Assembly (NCBI GenBank): GCA_007122745.1
Contig: SKTA01000091.1
Span: 1 to 19,761, forward strand
DNA length: 19,761 bases
Reading direction: 5' to 3'
Origin: Bacteroidales bacterium
GTDB taxonomy: Bacteria > Bacteroidota > Bacteroidia > Bacteroidales > UBA7960
In this document: positions 6,188-14,008 of the stretch, in pieces
Numbering within the stretch: position 1 is the first letter of the stretch
How the letters are laid out: each line of letters begins with the position of its first letter
Notes under the pieces: generated by a model
What the model saw: the letters and a program-made list of their open reading frames with translations, nothing else
What the model was told of the DNA's origin: nothing
The model's database searches: none
Position numbers and translations under genes: made by a program

Positions 6188-8236
6188 ATGAAAAACAAAA
6201 CCCTGTATCAAAGATCATCAGTTATTGTATCACTCTTCATTTTGGTTTTAATGATAATGGCAGGTTGCAAAGGGGAACCCAAACCCCACGAACTCTGGAA
6301 AACATATCCTGTTTACGCAGGTAATGACTTAGGCGTACATTATGCGCCGGAAGAAACATTTGTCCGCATTTGGTCTCCTCCCGCAACGGAGGTTTTGTTT
6401 CATCTTTACGATCAGGGACATGAAGGTGAACGGTTGAAAAGTGTTCCTTTGGAAAAAGATGTGGATGGCACCTGGGTTCTTTACCTGGAAGGAGATTGGG
6501 AAAACCGTTATTATACGTTTCAAGCCTTGATTGATAATGAGTGGAGCAAGGAGGTTCCCGACCCCCAGGCCCGCGCCGTAGGCGTTAACGGAAACAGGGG
6601 AATGATCATCGACCTTGAAAAAACAAACCCCGATGGCTGGGAAAATGACATAAGGCCACCACTCGAAAGCCATGCAGACATCATTATCTGGGAAATCCAC
6701 GTGCGTGACTTCTCGATCCACCCAAGCTCCGGAATTGAAAACCGGGGAAAATACCTGGCTTTCACCGAAACCGGAACAACAAGCCCGGAAGGACTGCCCA
6801 CAGGCATCGATCACCTGAAAGAGCTGGGGATCACTCACGTGCACCTCCTCCCCGTCTATGATTTTTATACCAACGATGAAACCCGCCTGGATGAGCCTCA
6901 ATTCAACTGGGGATACGACCCGAAAAATTACAATGCACCGCAAGGCTCTTATTCCACCGACCCCTTTGACGGCAGCGTCAGGATCCGCGAGTTCAAGGAG
7001 ATGGTGCAGGCACTGCACCAAAACGGCATTCGTGTGATCATGGATGTCGTTTATAACCACATGTATGATGCAGCCGGTTCACCCTTTGAGCAACTTGCAC
7101 CCGGATACTTTTTCAGGCTAAACCCCGATGGAACCTACTCAGACGGAGCAGCCTGCGGAAATGAAACAGCTTCCGAACGGGCAATGATGCGGCAGTTCAT
7201 GATCGAATCACTAATATACTGGGCAGAAGAATATCGTATTGACGGCTTTCGTTTCGACCTGATGGGCCTGCACGACATCGAAACCATGAACCTGATCCGG
7301 AAAGAGCTTGACAAGGTGAATCCCGACATCTTTCTGTATGGTGAGGGATGGACAGCCGCAGATACGCCATTGCCACCCGAGAAGAGAGCCGTAAAGGCAC
7401 ATGCCGCGCAACTTGACCGAATCGCCGTATTCAGCGATGATATCCGCGATGGCATCAGAGGACACTGGATGCATAATGAAGATCCAGGCTTCATGGTAGG
7501 CAGGGAAAACCTCAAGGAAAGCATCAAGTTTGGTGTCATTGCATCAACAGAACACTCCCAGATCAACTACGACCTGGTGAACTACTCCGATGCGCCTTAT
7601 GCAGACAATCCGCTTAAGACCATCACCTATGTGACCTGCCACGACAATCCCTGCCTTTGGGATAAAATAGTTTATACCTGTTCCGACTGCAGCAAGCAGG
7701 AAAAACTCGACATCCAGAAACTGGCCAATGCGATTGTCCTGACCTCACAAGGGGTGGCATTTCTGCACGCCGGGGAGGAGATCGTTCGGACCAAATTCGG
7801 TGAACACAATTCCTATAACCTGCCCGACAGCATCAATCAGCTGATCTGGAGTAACAAAGCTGAGTATTATGATGTGTTTGCCTTTTACCGCGACATGATT
7901 GCATTGAGAAAAAACCACCCCGCCTTCAGGATGCCGACAACTGAAATGGTTCAGGAACATCTTAGGTTTCTGCCAACCGGTGATGAGTTGCTGGTCGGAT
8001 TCAAGATCAGTGACCATGCCAACGGGGATCCGTGGAAAGACATTATTGTTTACTATAACGCGCATCCTGAGCAGGTGCCGGTAGAACTACCCGAAGGAGA
8101 TTGGCGGGTTGTGGCCACCAAGTATGGAATCAATGAAAGCGGTGTGGACACACCGGGCTATTCCGGAATCCTGGGAGCCAAAGCAGACGTGCCGTCGAGG
8201 TCCATCATGATACTGGTTAATGCTGCAAGTATTTGA
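6188..8236 (+). CDS. pulA: Type I pullulanase-like GH13 lipoprotein
   Basis: The 682-residue enzyme should cleave alpha-1,6 branch linkages in pullulan, glycogen or starch dextrins. A signal peptide ends in IMAGC with the lipid-modified Cys at residue 27, so it is membrane-anchored outside the cytoplasm. Residues of about 45-150 look like the N-terminal CBM48-type beta domain. The type I pullulanase signature NWGYDP is at 240-245. GH13 regions follow in order: region I DVVYNH (286-291), region II GFRFD with nucleophile Asp357, region III YGEGW with acid/base Glu386, and region IV VTCHDN with transition-state stabiliser Asp486. All catalytic residues are present. A C-terminal beta domain closes the protein. 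No susC/susD pair is nearby, so it is not in a typical polysaccharide utilisation locus here. Confidence 0.93.
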   Translation: MKNKTLYQRSSVIVSLFILVLMIMAGCKGEPKPHELWKTYPVYAGNDLGVHYAPEETFVRIWSPPATEVLFHLYDQGHEGERLKSVPLEKDVDGTWVLYLEGDWENRYYTFQALIDNEWSKEVPDPQARAVGVNGNRGMIIDLEKTNPDGWENDIRPPLESHADIIIWEIHVRDFSIHPSSGIENRGKYLAFTETGTTSPEGLPTGIDHLKELGITHVHLLPVYDFYTNDETRLDEPQFNWGYDPKNYNAPQGSYSTDPFDGSVRIREFKEMVQALHQNGIRVIMDVVYNHMYDAAGSPFEQLAPGYFFRLNPDGTYSDGAACGNETASERAMMRQFMIESLIYWAEEYRIDGFRFDLMGLHDIETMNLIRKELDKVNPDIFLYGEGWTAADTPLPPEKRAVKAHAAQLDRIAVFSDDIRDGIRGHWMHNEDPGFMVGRENLKESIKFGVIASTEHSQINYDLVNYSDAPYADNPLKTITYVTCHDNPCLWDKIVYTCSDCSKQEKLDIQKLANAIVLTSQGVAFLHAGEEIVRTKFGEHNSYNLPDSINQLIWSNKAEYYDVFAFYRDMIALRKNHPAFRMPTTEMVQEHLRFLPTGDELLVGFKISDHANGDPWKDIIVYYNAHPEQVPVELPEGDWRVVATKYGINESGVDTPGYSGILGAKADVPSRSIMILVNAASI

Positions 8237-8350
8237 TGCAGATTCGTTAAAAATCCTCCGCATACTTTTCTACTTTGTGGAATTTTCTTTACCAGGAAGT
8301 CCCCAATTGCTTCACATAATTTCCGTTTAGCCAAAATAAACGACCGATAA

Positions 8351-8363
8351 CCGATAAAATCGG
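8351..8363. other. Small hairpin in the gap 8237-8428
   Basis: CCGAT, three A, then ATCGG form a perfect 5-bp stem, with an extra ACCGATAA copy just upstream. No T tract follows, so it is a poor intrinsic terminator. The rest of the 192-bp gap between the pullulanase gene and the downstream gene is AT-rich and shows no ORF or RNA gene I can recognise. Confidence 0.25.
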
Positions 8364-8428
8364 CCTAAAAATTGGAAATTTCTTCCTATGGATTTATTTT
8401 TTTCATTAAAACACAAATAACGCCCATA

Positions 8429-9109
8429 ATGTCATCTGATAAAGATAAAGACAAATACAAGAAAGACCCTGAGCCTGACAAGGTCAATGAGCCCGGTGGT
8501 GTATATCAGCCCCAGGGGGCCCTTACATTTGAAAAGGTGTGGTTGATGTTTCAGGAAACGGATAGGAAATGGCAGGAAACACAACGTTTCATGAAGGAAA
8601 AGGCTCTGGAAGCAGATAAGCGTTCTCAGGAAGCAGACAAACGTTTCAAGGAAACCGACCGCATCGTACGTGATGTTTCCAAAAGCATTGGTGGCCTTAA
8701 CAACAACATCGGCGAAGTTGCCGAGGATTATTTTTTCCGGGCGCTGGAGAAACTCCCCGAAGTGGCAGGTATAAAAATCTTGCGTGTTGGTAAACTTTAT
8801 GGCCAAACAAAGGATATGCAAAGGGAGTATGATGTGGCACTATTTGGCCACAACACGCTAATTGTATTTGAAATAAAGCACAAACTCGAAACGAAGGATG
8901 TGATCGCCTATTGCGATAAATCCCTCCCTGTGCTTAAGCAATTATTCCCTGAATATGCCGCCTACAAGGTCATTGGCGGTGTGGCCGGTATGACTGCCAA
9001 AAAAGGAGCGGTAAAACTGGCTATCGAAATGGGCCTGCTGGTTTTCACCCAATCGGGCCAGGAAATCCGGCTGCGCAACCCCAAAGGCTTCAAACCAAAG
9101 GAGTTTTAA
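8429..9109 (+). CDS. Coiled-coil protein with PD-(D/E)XK nuclease-like C-terminal domain (copy 1)
   Basis: The protein has 226 residues if started at the ATG at 8429, where a Lys/Asp-rich tail begins; an upstream in-frame ATG at 8372 would add 19 hydrophobic residues and is less likely. After the low-complexity tail comes a conserved block VYQPQGALTFEKVW (25-38), then a coiled coil of roughly heptad ETDRK/EADKR units (about 42-80). The C-terminal domain has Glu96, Asp135 and Glu148-Ile-Lys150, the spacing of a PD-(D/E)XK nuclease core, followed by a conserved end, TQSGQ to GFKPKEF. It resembles the DUF3782-like coiled-coil families common in Bacteroidota and Cyanobacteria; their function is unknown and nuclease activity is inferred only. 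A paralogue in opposite orientation lies at 15733-16437. Confidence 0.8.
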   Translation: MSSDKDKDKYKKDPEPDKVNEPGGVYQPQGALTFEKVWLMFQETDRKWQETQRFMKEKALEADKRSQEADKRFKETDRIVRDVSKSIGGLNNNIGEVAEDYFFRALEKLPEVAGIKILRVGKLYGQTKDMQREYDVALFGHNTLIVFEIKHKLETKDVIAYCDKSLPVLKQLFPEYAAYKVIGGVAGMTAKKGAVKLAIEMGLLVFTQSGQEIRLRNPKGFKPKEF

Positions 9110-9245
9110 GTGAAAAGAGAAAGGTGAATAATAATGAGAGAGAGTTAAGAGATACCAAAAGATAAAAAATGGGATGTTAATTAAGGAGTTGCGGGCATCT
9201 GCACATCTTCACATTTTTTAAATCTTCAGCTCTGCACCTTTCCGG
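9110..9245. other. Convergent intergenic gap with degenerate A/T and CAC-rich repeats
   Basis: This 136-bp gap separates two converging genes. The left half is purine-rich (gaga and gataaa words). The right half has loosely repeated CACAT, CTTCA and CTGCAC words that look like a decayed short tandem repeat. No terminator with a good stem and T run was found. Confidence 0.35.
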
Positions 9246-11333
9246 TTAATATTCAAGCATATAAGCCGCAGCTTCGTGTATCCTTTTTACCGAAGGTAGG
9301 ATGGCAGCCTCCAGGTTCTTGTGGAAACCCACGGGGGTAAAAGTACTTCCCACCCGTTTTACCGGTGCATCCAGGTATTCAAATCCAAATTCGGTGATCT
9401 GTGCAGCCAGCTCGCCGCCAAAACCGCCAAACACCTTATCCTCATGCACAACCAGCGCCTTACCCGTCTTCTTAATGGATTGCAGGATGCTTTCGGTATC
9501 CAGGGGTATCAGTGAGCGGATATCAATAACCTCTATCTCTTTACCCGTCTCTTTGGCTATTTGATCGGCTGCCTGAAGGCTCAAGTGTGTCGTATTACCA
9601 TAAGTAATGATGGTCAGATCCTTACCTTCCCGACGAACCCTTGCCTTCCCAAACGGCACTTCAAAGTCATCGGGAACAACAGTTTCCGCCTGTTTTGAAT
9701 TGTAAAGTGCCTTGGGTTCCAGGAAAAGGGTTGGCCCCTTCGAACGGATGGCGGAACGCAACAAGCCTGCGGCATCGTCAGCGAACGAAGGATAAACCAC
9801 CCGTATGCCGGGGAAGGTAGTCAGCGCCCCTTCCGTGGTCTGGGAGTGATACAAACCGCCACCGATATAGCCACCCGAGGCCAGGCGAATGGTGACGTTC
9901 GGTGAAAACTTTCCATTGCTGCGCCAGTAATCGTGCGTCATCTCAACGAATTGCTCCATGGCTGGCCAGAAATAATCGGCGAATTCTGCACCTTCAATCA
10001 CAACCCGGATTTTTTCATCAAACCGGCTCATGCCGTTCGCAGTCCCTACAATGAAATCCTCTGCAATGGGGGCATTAAACACACGCTCGATGCCAAACTC
10101 CTGCTGCATCCCTTTGGTTACATTGAAGATACCCCCTTTCTCCTTGTAGGCAACATCCTGACCCCAGATGTATGTATCCGGATTGGAACGAAACTCCGCT
10201 TTCAGGGTCTCATTCAGCGCGGTGATCAGCTTGACCTTTTCCCCTTGTTCCTGATGTGTTCCATCCGGATACTTTTCCGCTTTGTAAGGTTCGGGTATCA
10301 CAAAATCATGAATGGACTCCGGATCGGGGTCAGGTGCGGTCATTGCTTTCTTATGCGCCTCTTTAATGATCTTATCTGCCTCTTTTTCAATTGCTGCAAA
10401 GTCATCTTCTGTTAAGATACCATTAGATTTCAACAGTTTTCGAATCTTAAGCATGGGATCATGTGCTTTTACACAATGTATCTCACGCTCATCACGATAC
10501 AACTCGTGCCGGTCGCTATTGGAGTGAGAGCCAATACGCACCACGCTGGCGTGGACGATCACGGGCTCACTGGTTTCGATGGCATGCCTGCGCGCTTCAT
10601 GCATGGCATTCATAGAAGAGAGCACATCCTTGCCGTCGCAATGAATGATACGCAGATTTTTGAAGCCACGAAAGTTGTCTGCCGCTTTCCGATTGGCCGT
10701 TTGATCCTTTTTAGGTACTGAGATCCCGTATCCATTATCCTGTAATACAAAAATGACCGGCAATTTCTCATTGCTGGCTCCATTGATCGCTTCGTACACA
10801 TAGCCTTCAGAAACGGAAGACTCACCCTGAGAACTTATCGCCACCCCTTTATGTCCGTATCTTTTCATGGCACGTGCCACACCAACCGCATGAAGGGTAT
10901 GGTTACCGGTTGAAGAGCTGACATTGTGAATGTTCCATTCTGGTTTGGCAAAATGGTTCGACATGTGTCTTCCACCACCCGCGAGGTCCGTTGCCTTCGA
11001 AATGCCGTTGAGGATGATCTCCTCAGCCGTGATCCCTGCAGAAAGGGCTATCAGCATGTCACGGTAATAGGGAAACAGATGGTCGGTTTTCCGGTCAAAC
11101 ACCTGCCCGATCGCCAGCTGAATGGCATCATGACCTGCATAAGGTGCGTGATATGACCAGCCAAGGGCCTGTTTCAGATAATTGGGCGCCTTCTCATCCA
11201 GTTTGCGTCCCAAAACCATTAAATGAAACCAATATTTATACGTATCTGCTTTTACGCTTTCTGCAGTGTATTTGGGATTTGTTATATCCGTTTGTTGTTT
11301 TTTGACTTTTGTTTTCTCCATCTTATACATCAT
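9246..11333 (-). CDS. Fused alpha-beta 2-oxoacid dehydrogenase E1 component
   Basis: The 695-residue thiamine-diphosphate enzyme decarboxylates a 2-oxoacid (branched-chain or pyruvate) and passes the acyl group to the lipoyl domain of E2. Residues of about 30-340 are the E1-alpha half: YYRDM (89-93), GGGRHMSNH (119-127) and the cofactor segment GESSVSEG (170-177), ending at Asn200. Residues of about 365-695 are the E1-beta half with IWGQDV, RVFNAPIAE, LYHSQTTEGA and HEDKVFGGFGGE. Other organisms often encode the halves separately; a fused form is common in Bacteroidota. The usual GDG of the cofactor motif reads GES here. Start could be either Met of the ATGATG at 11333 or the Met at residue 5. 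E2 and E3 are not in the window, so the substrate is left open. Confidence 0.92.
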   Translation of the reverse strand: MMYKMEKTKVKKQQTDITNPKYTAESVKADTYKYWFHLMVLGRKLDEKAPNYLKQALGWSYHAPYAGHDAIQLAIGQVFDRKTDHLFPYYRDMLIALSAGITAEEIILNGISKATDLAGGGRHMSNHFAKPEWNIHNVSSSTGNHTLHAVGVARAMKRYGHKGVAISSQGESSVSEGYVYEAINGASNEKLPVIFVLQDNGYGISVPKKDQTANRKAADNFRGFKNLRIIHCDGKDVLSSMNAMHEARRHAIETSEPVIVHASVVRIGSHSNSDRHELYRDEREIHCVKAHDPMLKIRKLLKSNGILTEDDFAAIEKEADKIIKEAHKKAMTAPDPDPESIHDFVIPEPYKAEKYPDGTHQEQGEKVKLITALNETLKAEFRSNPDTYIWGQDVAYKEKGGIFNVTKGMQQEFGIERVFNAPIAEDFIVGTANGMSRFDEKIRVVIEGAEFADYFWPAMEQFVEMTHDYWRSNGKFSPNVTIRLASGGYIGGGLYHSQTTEGALTTFPGIRVVYPSFADDAAGLLRSAIRSKGPTLFLEPKALYNSKQAETVVPDDFEVPFGKARVRREGKDLTIITYGNTTHLSLQAADQIAKETGKEIEVIDIRSLIPLDTESILQSIKKTGKALVVHEDKVFGGFGGELAAQITEFGFEYLDAPVKRVGSTFTPVGFHKNLEAAILPSVKRIHEAAAYMLEY

Positions 11334-11340
11334 TAAAATT

Positions 11341-11368
11341 AGATTTGCAAAAGAAAAACAACAAATCT
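11341..11368. repeat. Inverted repeat in the E1 leader
   Basis: AGATTTG (11341-11347) and CAAATCT (11362-11368) are perfect 7-bp arms with a 14-base spacer. The repeat lies between the candidate E1 -7 box and the E1 start codon, so it could be a regulator site or a leader hairpin. The arms are AT-rich, so chance is possible. Confidence 0.4.
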
Positions 11369-11384
11369 GCCGTCATGTTCAATC

Positions 11385-11392
11385 CAAAGGTA
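11385..11392 (-). promoter_or_regulatory. Candidate -7 box for the E1 gene (TACCTTTG on the minus strand)
   Basis: CAAAGGTA on the plus strand reads TACCTTTG on the coding strand, a full match to TAnnTTTG. It lies 52 bp upstream of the E1 start. No TTTG -33 element is found at 19-21 bp, so the match is partial. Confidence 0.4.
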
Positions 11393-11397
11393 GCTCA

Positions 11398-11443
11398 GTG
11401 GCTGATTGGTTGATTTGATGATTCGTTATGCCTTAAGCGTTAA
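11398..11443. repeat. Degenerate intergenic repeat (TGATTGGTTGATT words and TTAAGCGTTAA)
   Basis: The segment reads as loose TGATT/GGTTGATT words. Its reverse complement resembles the AATCAACCAATCAGCC-type sequence at 13811-13884 and 16766-16800. The adjoining palindromic 11-mer TTAAGCGTTAA (11433-11443) recurs exactly at 16624-16634. It lies in the 166-bp gap between the E1 and nnr genes. Confidence 0.5.
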
Positions 11444-11499
11444 TTATTGGGTAACCTTCCTTTCGCCCGAACAAAGGCTCGAATCAAAAAAAAACTGAA

Positions 11500-13017
11500 T
11501 CAACCGTATCTTGTAAGGGTTTTAATCGCTTTTGGGATCATCTCAATGATATCCCCGGCTGTCATCCCTTCATAGCCTTTGCTGTTGGCTGCCAGGTCGC
11601 CGGCGCGCCCGTGAAGATAAACGGCAAGAATACAGCTATGCAGGGGTGTATAGTTTTGAGCCAGCCAGCCCAGGATCATGCCGGTCAGCACATCACCACT
11701 GCCACCGGTTGCCATTCCGGGATTGCCGGTTGAATTAAAAAAGCAACGGCCATCCGGACAGACAATCACCGTATGAGCCCCTTTTAAGACAACATATACC
11801 TGAAAACGATGGGCAAGTTCAATCGCTTTTTCTAGTCTGTCGTGATCATCGGTCGTTTTTCCCGCCAGTCGGTCAAACTCTCCCGGGTGGGGCGTAAAAA
11901 TGGAAGCTTTGGGCAAAAATCCGCACCAGGTAAGGTTTTCTGAAAGGATATTCAGTGCATCTGCGTCCAGCACCATTGGCACATTGGTATTTTGTATCAG
12001 AAGTTTCAGTGCCCTGGCGGTTTGTTCGTGTGTTCCAAGTCCGGGCCCCACACCCACGGCATTGTATCCGTTCGTGCTGTTTGCGCTTGAAACAATATGG
12101 GGATTCTCGTCCGGAATGCACATCGCCTCAGGAACCGCTGTTTGCAATACCGGATATGCCGCATTTGGCATTTGAGCGGTCAGCAATCCCGCTCCACTCC
12201 GTATGGCCGCTTTAGCAGCAAGAACAGCGGCACCCGCCTTCCCGTAACTTCCGGCCATCAGGTAAGCATGTCCGAAATGCCCCTTGTGTGCGAACTTCTT
12301 ACGTGGTCTGTAAAGCGAACTCACATCGGAAGCAAGCAAGAAATGATACTTTGTTTCCACCTTGTGAATCGCATCGGGATGTAAGCCGATGTCAATCAGG
12401 TACCATCGACCCAGGAACTTCTCATTGGCAGGAAACATGAAAGCAAGCTTCGGCACCTGAAAGCTAAGGGTAAAGTCTGCCCGGAGAATCCTTTGCGGAT
12501 CGTTTGTCCTGTTGTCTGAGCAAAAAAGGCCGGTGGGAAAATCGATGGCAACCACTGTGGCATGGGAAGCATTGATTTGTTGAACAACCGCTGCGAGCAA
12601 ACCCTCCAGCGGCCGGGTCAGCCCACTGCCAAGCATGGCATCGATCACAAGGTCGTCGGCCGATATGGCCGGCAAGGCATCTTGATCTGAAAGGGTTTCC
12701 AGGTGAAGGTTCCTGATGCCGTTTAACCGTTTCTCATTAATGGCAAAATCCTCAGAGGGACGATCGCTGTGAAGCACCTTGTACACAATGGTCTTCCAAC
12801 CGGTACCGGCAAGCATGCGGGCAATTACCAGGCCGTCGCCCCCATTGTTACCCATGCCGCAAAATATTTTTACGGTCTGGTGCTTTTTCATGTGACGCCG
12901 GATCCATTCAAAACATTTTTTGGCCGCACGTTCCATCAGATCAATGGATGCGACTGGCTCATGCTTGATGGTGTAAGCGTCAATTTCCCGTATCTGTGAG
13001 GCATTTAGGATTTTCAT
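11500..13017 (-). CDS. nnr: Bifunctional NAD(P)HX repair enzyme (epimerase plus dehydratase)
   Basis: The 505-residue protein repairs hydrated NADH and NADPH. The N-terminal NnrE domain (about 1-215) epimerises R-NAD(P)HX to the S form and shows GNNGGDGL (56-63), the YjeF N-terminal signature. The C-terminal NnrD domain (about 225-505) is a ribokinase-fold ADP- or ATP-dependent dehydratase with GVGPGLG, DADALN, FTPHPGEF and the catalytic GSGDVL loop at 439-444. The length is that of the fused bacterial enzyme. The start is the ATG at 13015-13017, giving the usual MKILNASQIREID beginning. The promoter region is shared with the divergent gene at 13106. E1 lies 166 bp downstream on the same strand and has its own candidate -7 box. 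Confidence 0.95.
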   Translation of the reverse strand: MKILNASQIREIDAYTIKHEPVASIDLMERAAKKCFEWIRRHMKKHQTVKIFCGMGNNGGDGLVIARMLAGTGWKTIVYKVLHSDRPSEDFAINEKRLNGIRNLHLETLSDQDALPAISADDLVIDAMLGSGLTRPLEGLLAAVVQQINASHATVVAIDFPTGLFCSDNRTNDPQRILRADFTLSFQVPKLAFMFPANEKFLGRWYLIDIGLHPDAIHKVETKYHFLLASDVSSLYRPRKKFAHKGHFGHAYLMAGSYGKAGAAVLAAKAAIRSGAGLLTAQMPNAAYPVLQTAVPEAMCIPDENPHIVSSANSTNGYNAVGVGPGLGTHEQTARALKLLIQNTNVPMVLDADALNILSENLTWCGFLPKASIFTPHPGEFDRLAGKTTDDHDRLEKAIELAHRFQVYVVLKGAHTVIVCPDGRCFFNSTGNPGMATGGSGDVLTGMILGWLAQNYTPLHSCILAVYLHGRAGDLAANSKGYEGMTAGDIIEMIPKAIKTLTRYG

Positions 13018-13075
13018 TTTAATGATGATTTTGATGATGATTGAATCTGGAAAAACAGGATAACGATATATTTTC

Positions 13076-13083
13076 TATTTTCG
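13076..13083 (+). promoter_or_regulatory. Weak candidate -7 box for the WbqC-family gene
   Basis: TATTTTCG differs by one base from TAnnTTTG and lies 22 bp before the ATG at 13106, in the 88-bp divergent region. The region also holds GATGATT-type simple sequence near the nnr start. No clear -33 box was found. Confidence 0.28.
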
Positions 13084-13105
13084 CAGATGTAACCATAGCA
13101 AAGTT

Positions 13106-13771
13106 ATGGAATTCCTTTGTAAAAACCTGAATAAATCGGTCTTGCTGCCTACGGCATACCTGCCACCGTTGGAATATTTCGTCGTTTTGTGCCATCATGA
13201 AACGGGATATGTCGAGTTGCATGAAACCTGGGTGCGGCAAAGCTGGCGTAACAGATGCCGCATCATTTCGGCAAACGGACCCTTGAACCTGGTCCTGCCG
13301 GTCAGCAGGCCCAACGGAAACCACACAAAAACAAAGGATGTTCTGGTCAGTCATCATGAAGACTGGCAAAAACAACACTGGCAAAGCATCCGGAGTGCTT
13401 ATGGCAATGCTCCCTTTTACTTTTTTTACAAGGAGCTTCTAGAACCATTTTACCGGGCAAAACCGGAGAAATACCTCTGGGAGTTCAATGACAAACTGTT
13501 GAAAAGCATACTGAATGAGATCCAGTTACCTGTCAAACTAGACTTTACAAAAGAGTTCCGCAAGGATCCCGGGACAATGACCGACCTTCGCACGGAATTG
13601 ACACCCAAATCGCACAGAAGAAAAAAGATGCTGGTCAATAACTGGAAAAGCTATTACCAGATTTTTGAAGACCGTCACGGTTTCATCCCCAACCTGAGTA
13701 TCATTGACCTTTTGTTCCATGTCGGTCCCGATGCCTTATCCTACCTTAGGGAGGTGGCATGTGAGGCTTAG
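13106..13771 (+). CDS. WbqC-like family protein
   Basis: The 221-residue protein matches the WbqC-like family, named after a gene found in some O-antigen clusters but widespread in Bacteroidota outside them; its biochemical role is not established. Family features are LPTAYLPPLEYF (14-25) and the block NRCRIISANGPLNL followed by VLPVSRP (49-69), with a late hydrophobic SIIDLLFHVGPDA segment. There is no signal peptide or membrane helix. It is transcribed away from nnr and followed by the hcp gene, which has its own promoter, so it is probably monocistronic. No glycosyltransferase or polysaccharide gene is nearby, which gives no support for an O-antigen role here. Confidence 0.85.
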   Translation: MEFLCKNLNKSVLLPTAYLPPLEYFVVLCHHETGYVELHETWVRQSWRNRCRIISANGPLNLVLPVSRPNGNHTKTKDVLVSHHEDWQKQHWQSIRSAYGNAPFYFFYKELLEPFYRAKPEKYLWEFNDKLLKSILNEIQLPVKLDFTKEFRKDPGTMTDLRTELTPKSHRRKKMLVNNWKSYYQIFEDRHGFIPNLSIIDLLFHVGPDALSYLREVACEA

Positions 13772-13779
13772 GGTTTTCC

Positions 13780-13799
13780 GCTAATTCTGAGTGATTAGC
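13780..13799 (+). terminator. Possible hairpin after the WbqC-family gene
   Basis: GCTAAT (13780-13785) and ATTAGC (13794-13799) form a 6-bp stem with an 8-base loop, 9 bp after the stop codon. No T run follows, so it is at best a weak or factor-dependent end. Confidence 0.25.
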
Positions 13800-13810
13800 T
13801 CCCGTGTTCA

Positions 13811-13884
13811 CTCAATCATCCAATCAGCCAATCAGCCAATCAGCCAATCAGCCAATCAGCAATTCAACGAATCAACGAATTAGC
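13811..13884. repeat. Octamer tandem array (CCAATCAG) x5 with degenerate flanks
   Basis: Five perfect copies of CCAATCAG occupy 13820-13859. They are preceded by a CTCAATCAT-like copy and followed by AATTCAACG and AATCAACG units. The array lies in the 237-bp gap upstream of hcp, about 65 bp before its promoter. Like the heptamer at the left edge it is intergenic and not frame-compatible. Confidence 0.95.
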
Positions 13885-13924
13885 TGCCATTTTATAAATA
13901 TTTAAGATAATCAGTACCGGTTTA

Positions 13925-13956
13925 TTTGTTTAGAATGAATAAACAGTGTATATTTG
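13925..13956 (+). promoter_or_regulatory. Strong sigma-ABfr-type promoter match for hcp
   Basis: TTTG (13925-13928), a 20-bp spacer and TATATTTG (13949-13956) match the Bacteroidota promoter consensus TTTG-N19/21-TAnnTTTG at every fixed position. Transcription would begin near 13963, leaving a leader of about 45 bases. A palindromic ACCGGT lies just upstream of the -33 box. No regulator site was confidently identified. Confidence 0.7.
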
Positions 13957-14008
13957 CGTAATTAAATACCTTTTTTCTTATTTAAAACAATTTTAAACAA
14001 CAGAAATT

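Noticed and set aside
8372..8428. N-terminal extension of the copy 1 nuclease-like protein from the ATG at 8372.
   Set aside because: The 19 extra residues are hydrophobic and absent from copy 2; the start at 8429 gives a polar tail as in the paralogue.
9933..10415. 160-codon open frame on the plus strand.
   Set aside because: It runs antisense to the well-supported E1 gene and shows no family motif, so it is a coding shadow.
11390..11486. tRNA-like segment: TAGCTCAGTGG (box A-like) followed about 80 bp later by GGCTCGAATC (T-arm-like).
   Set aside because: The seven bases before the D-arm-like part do not pair with anything after the T-arm-like part, the T stem does not close, and no anticodon stem could be drawn. 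Treated as chance within a repeat-rich gap.
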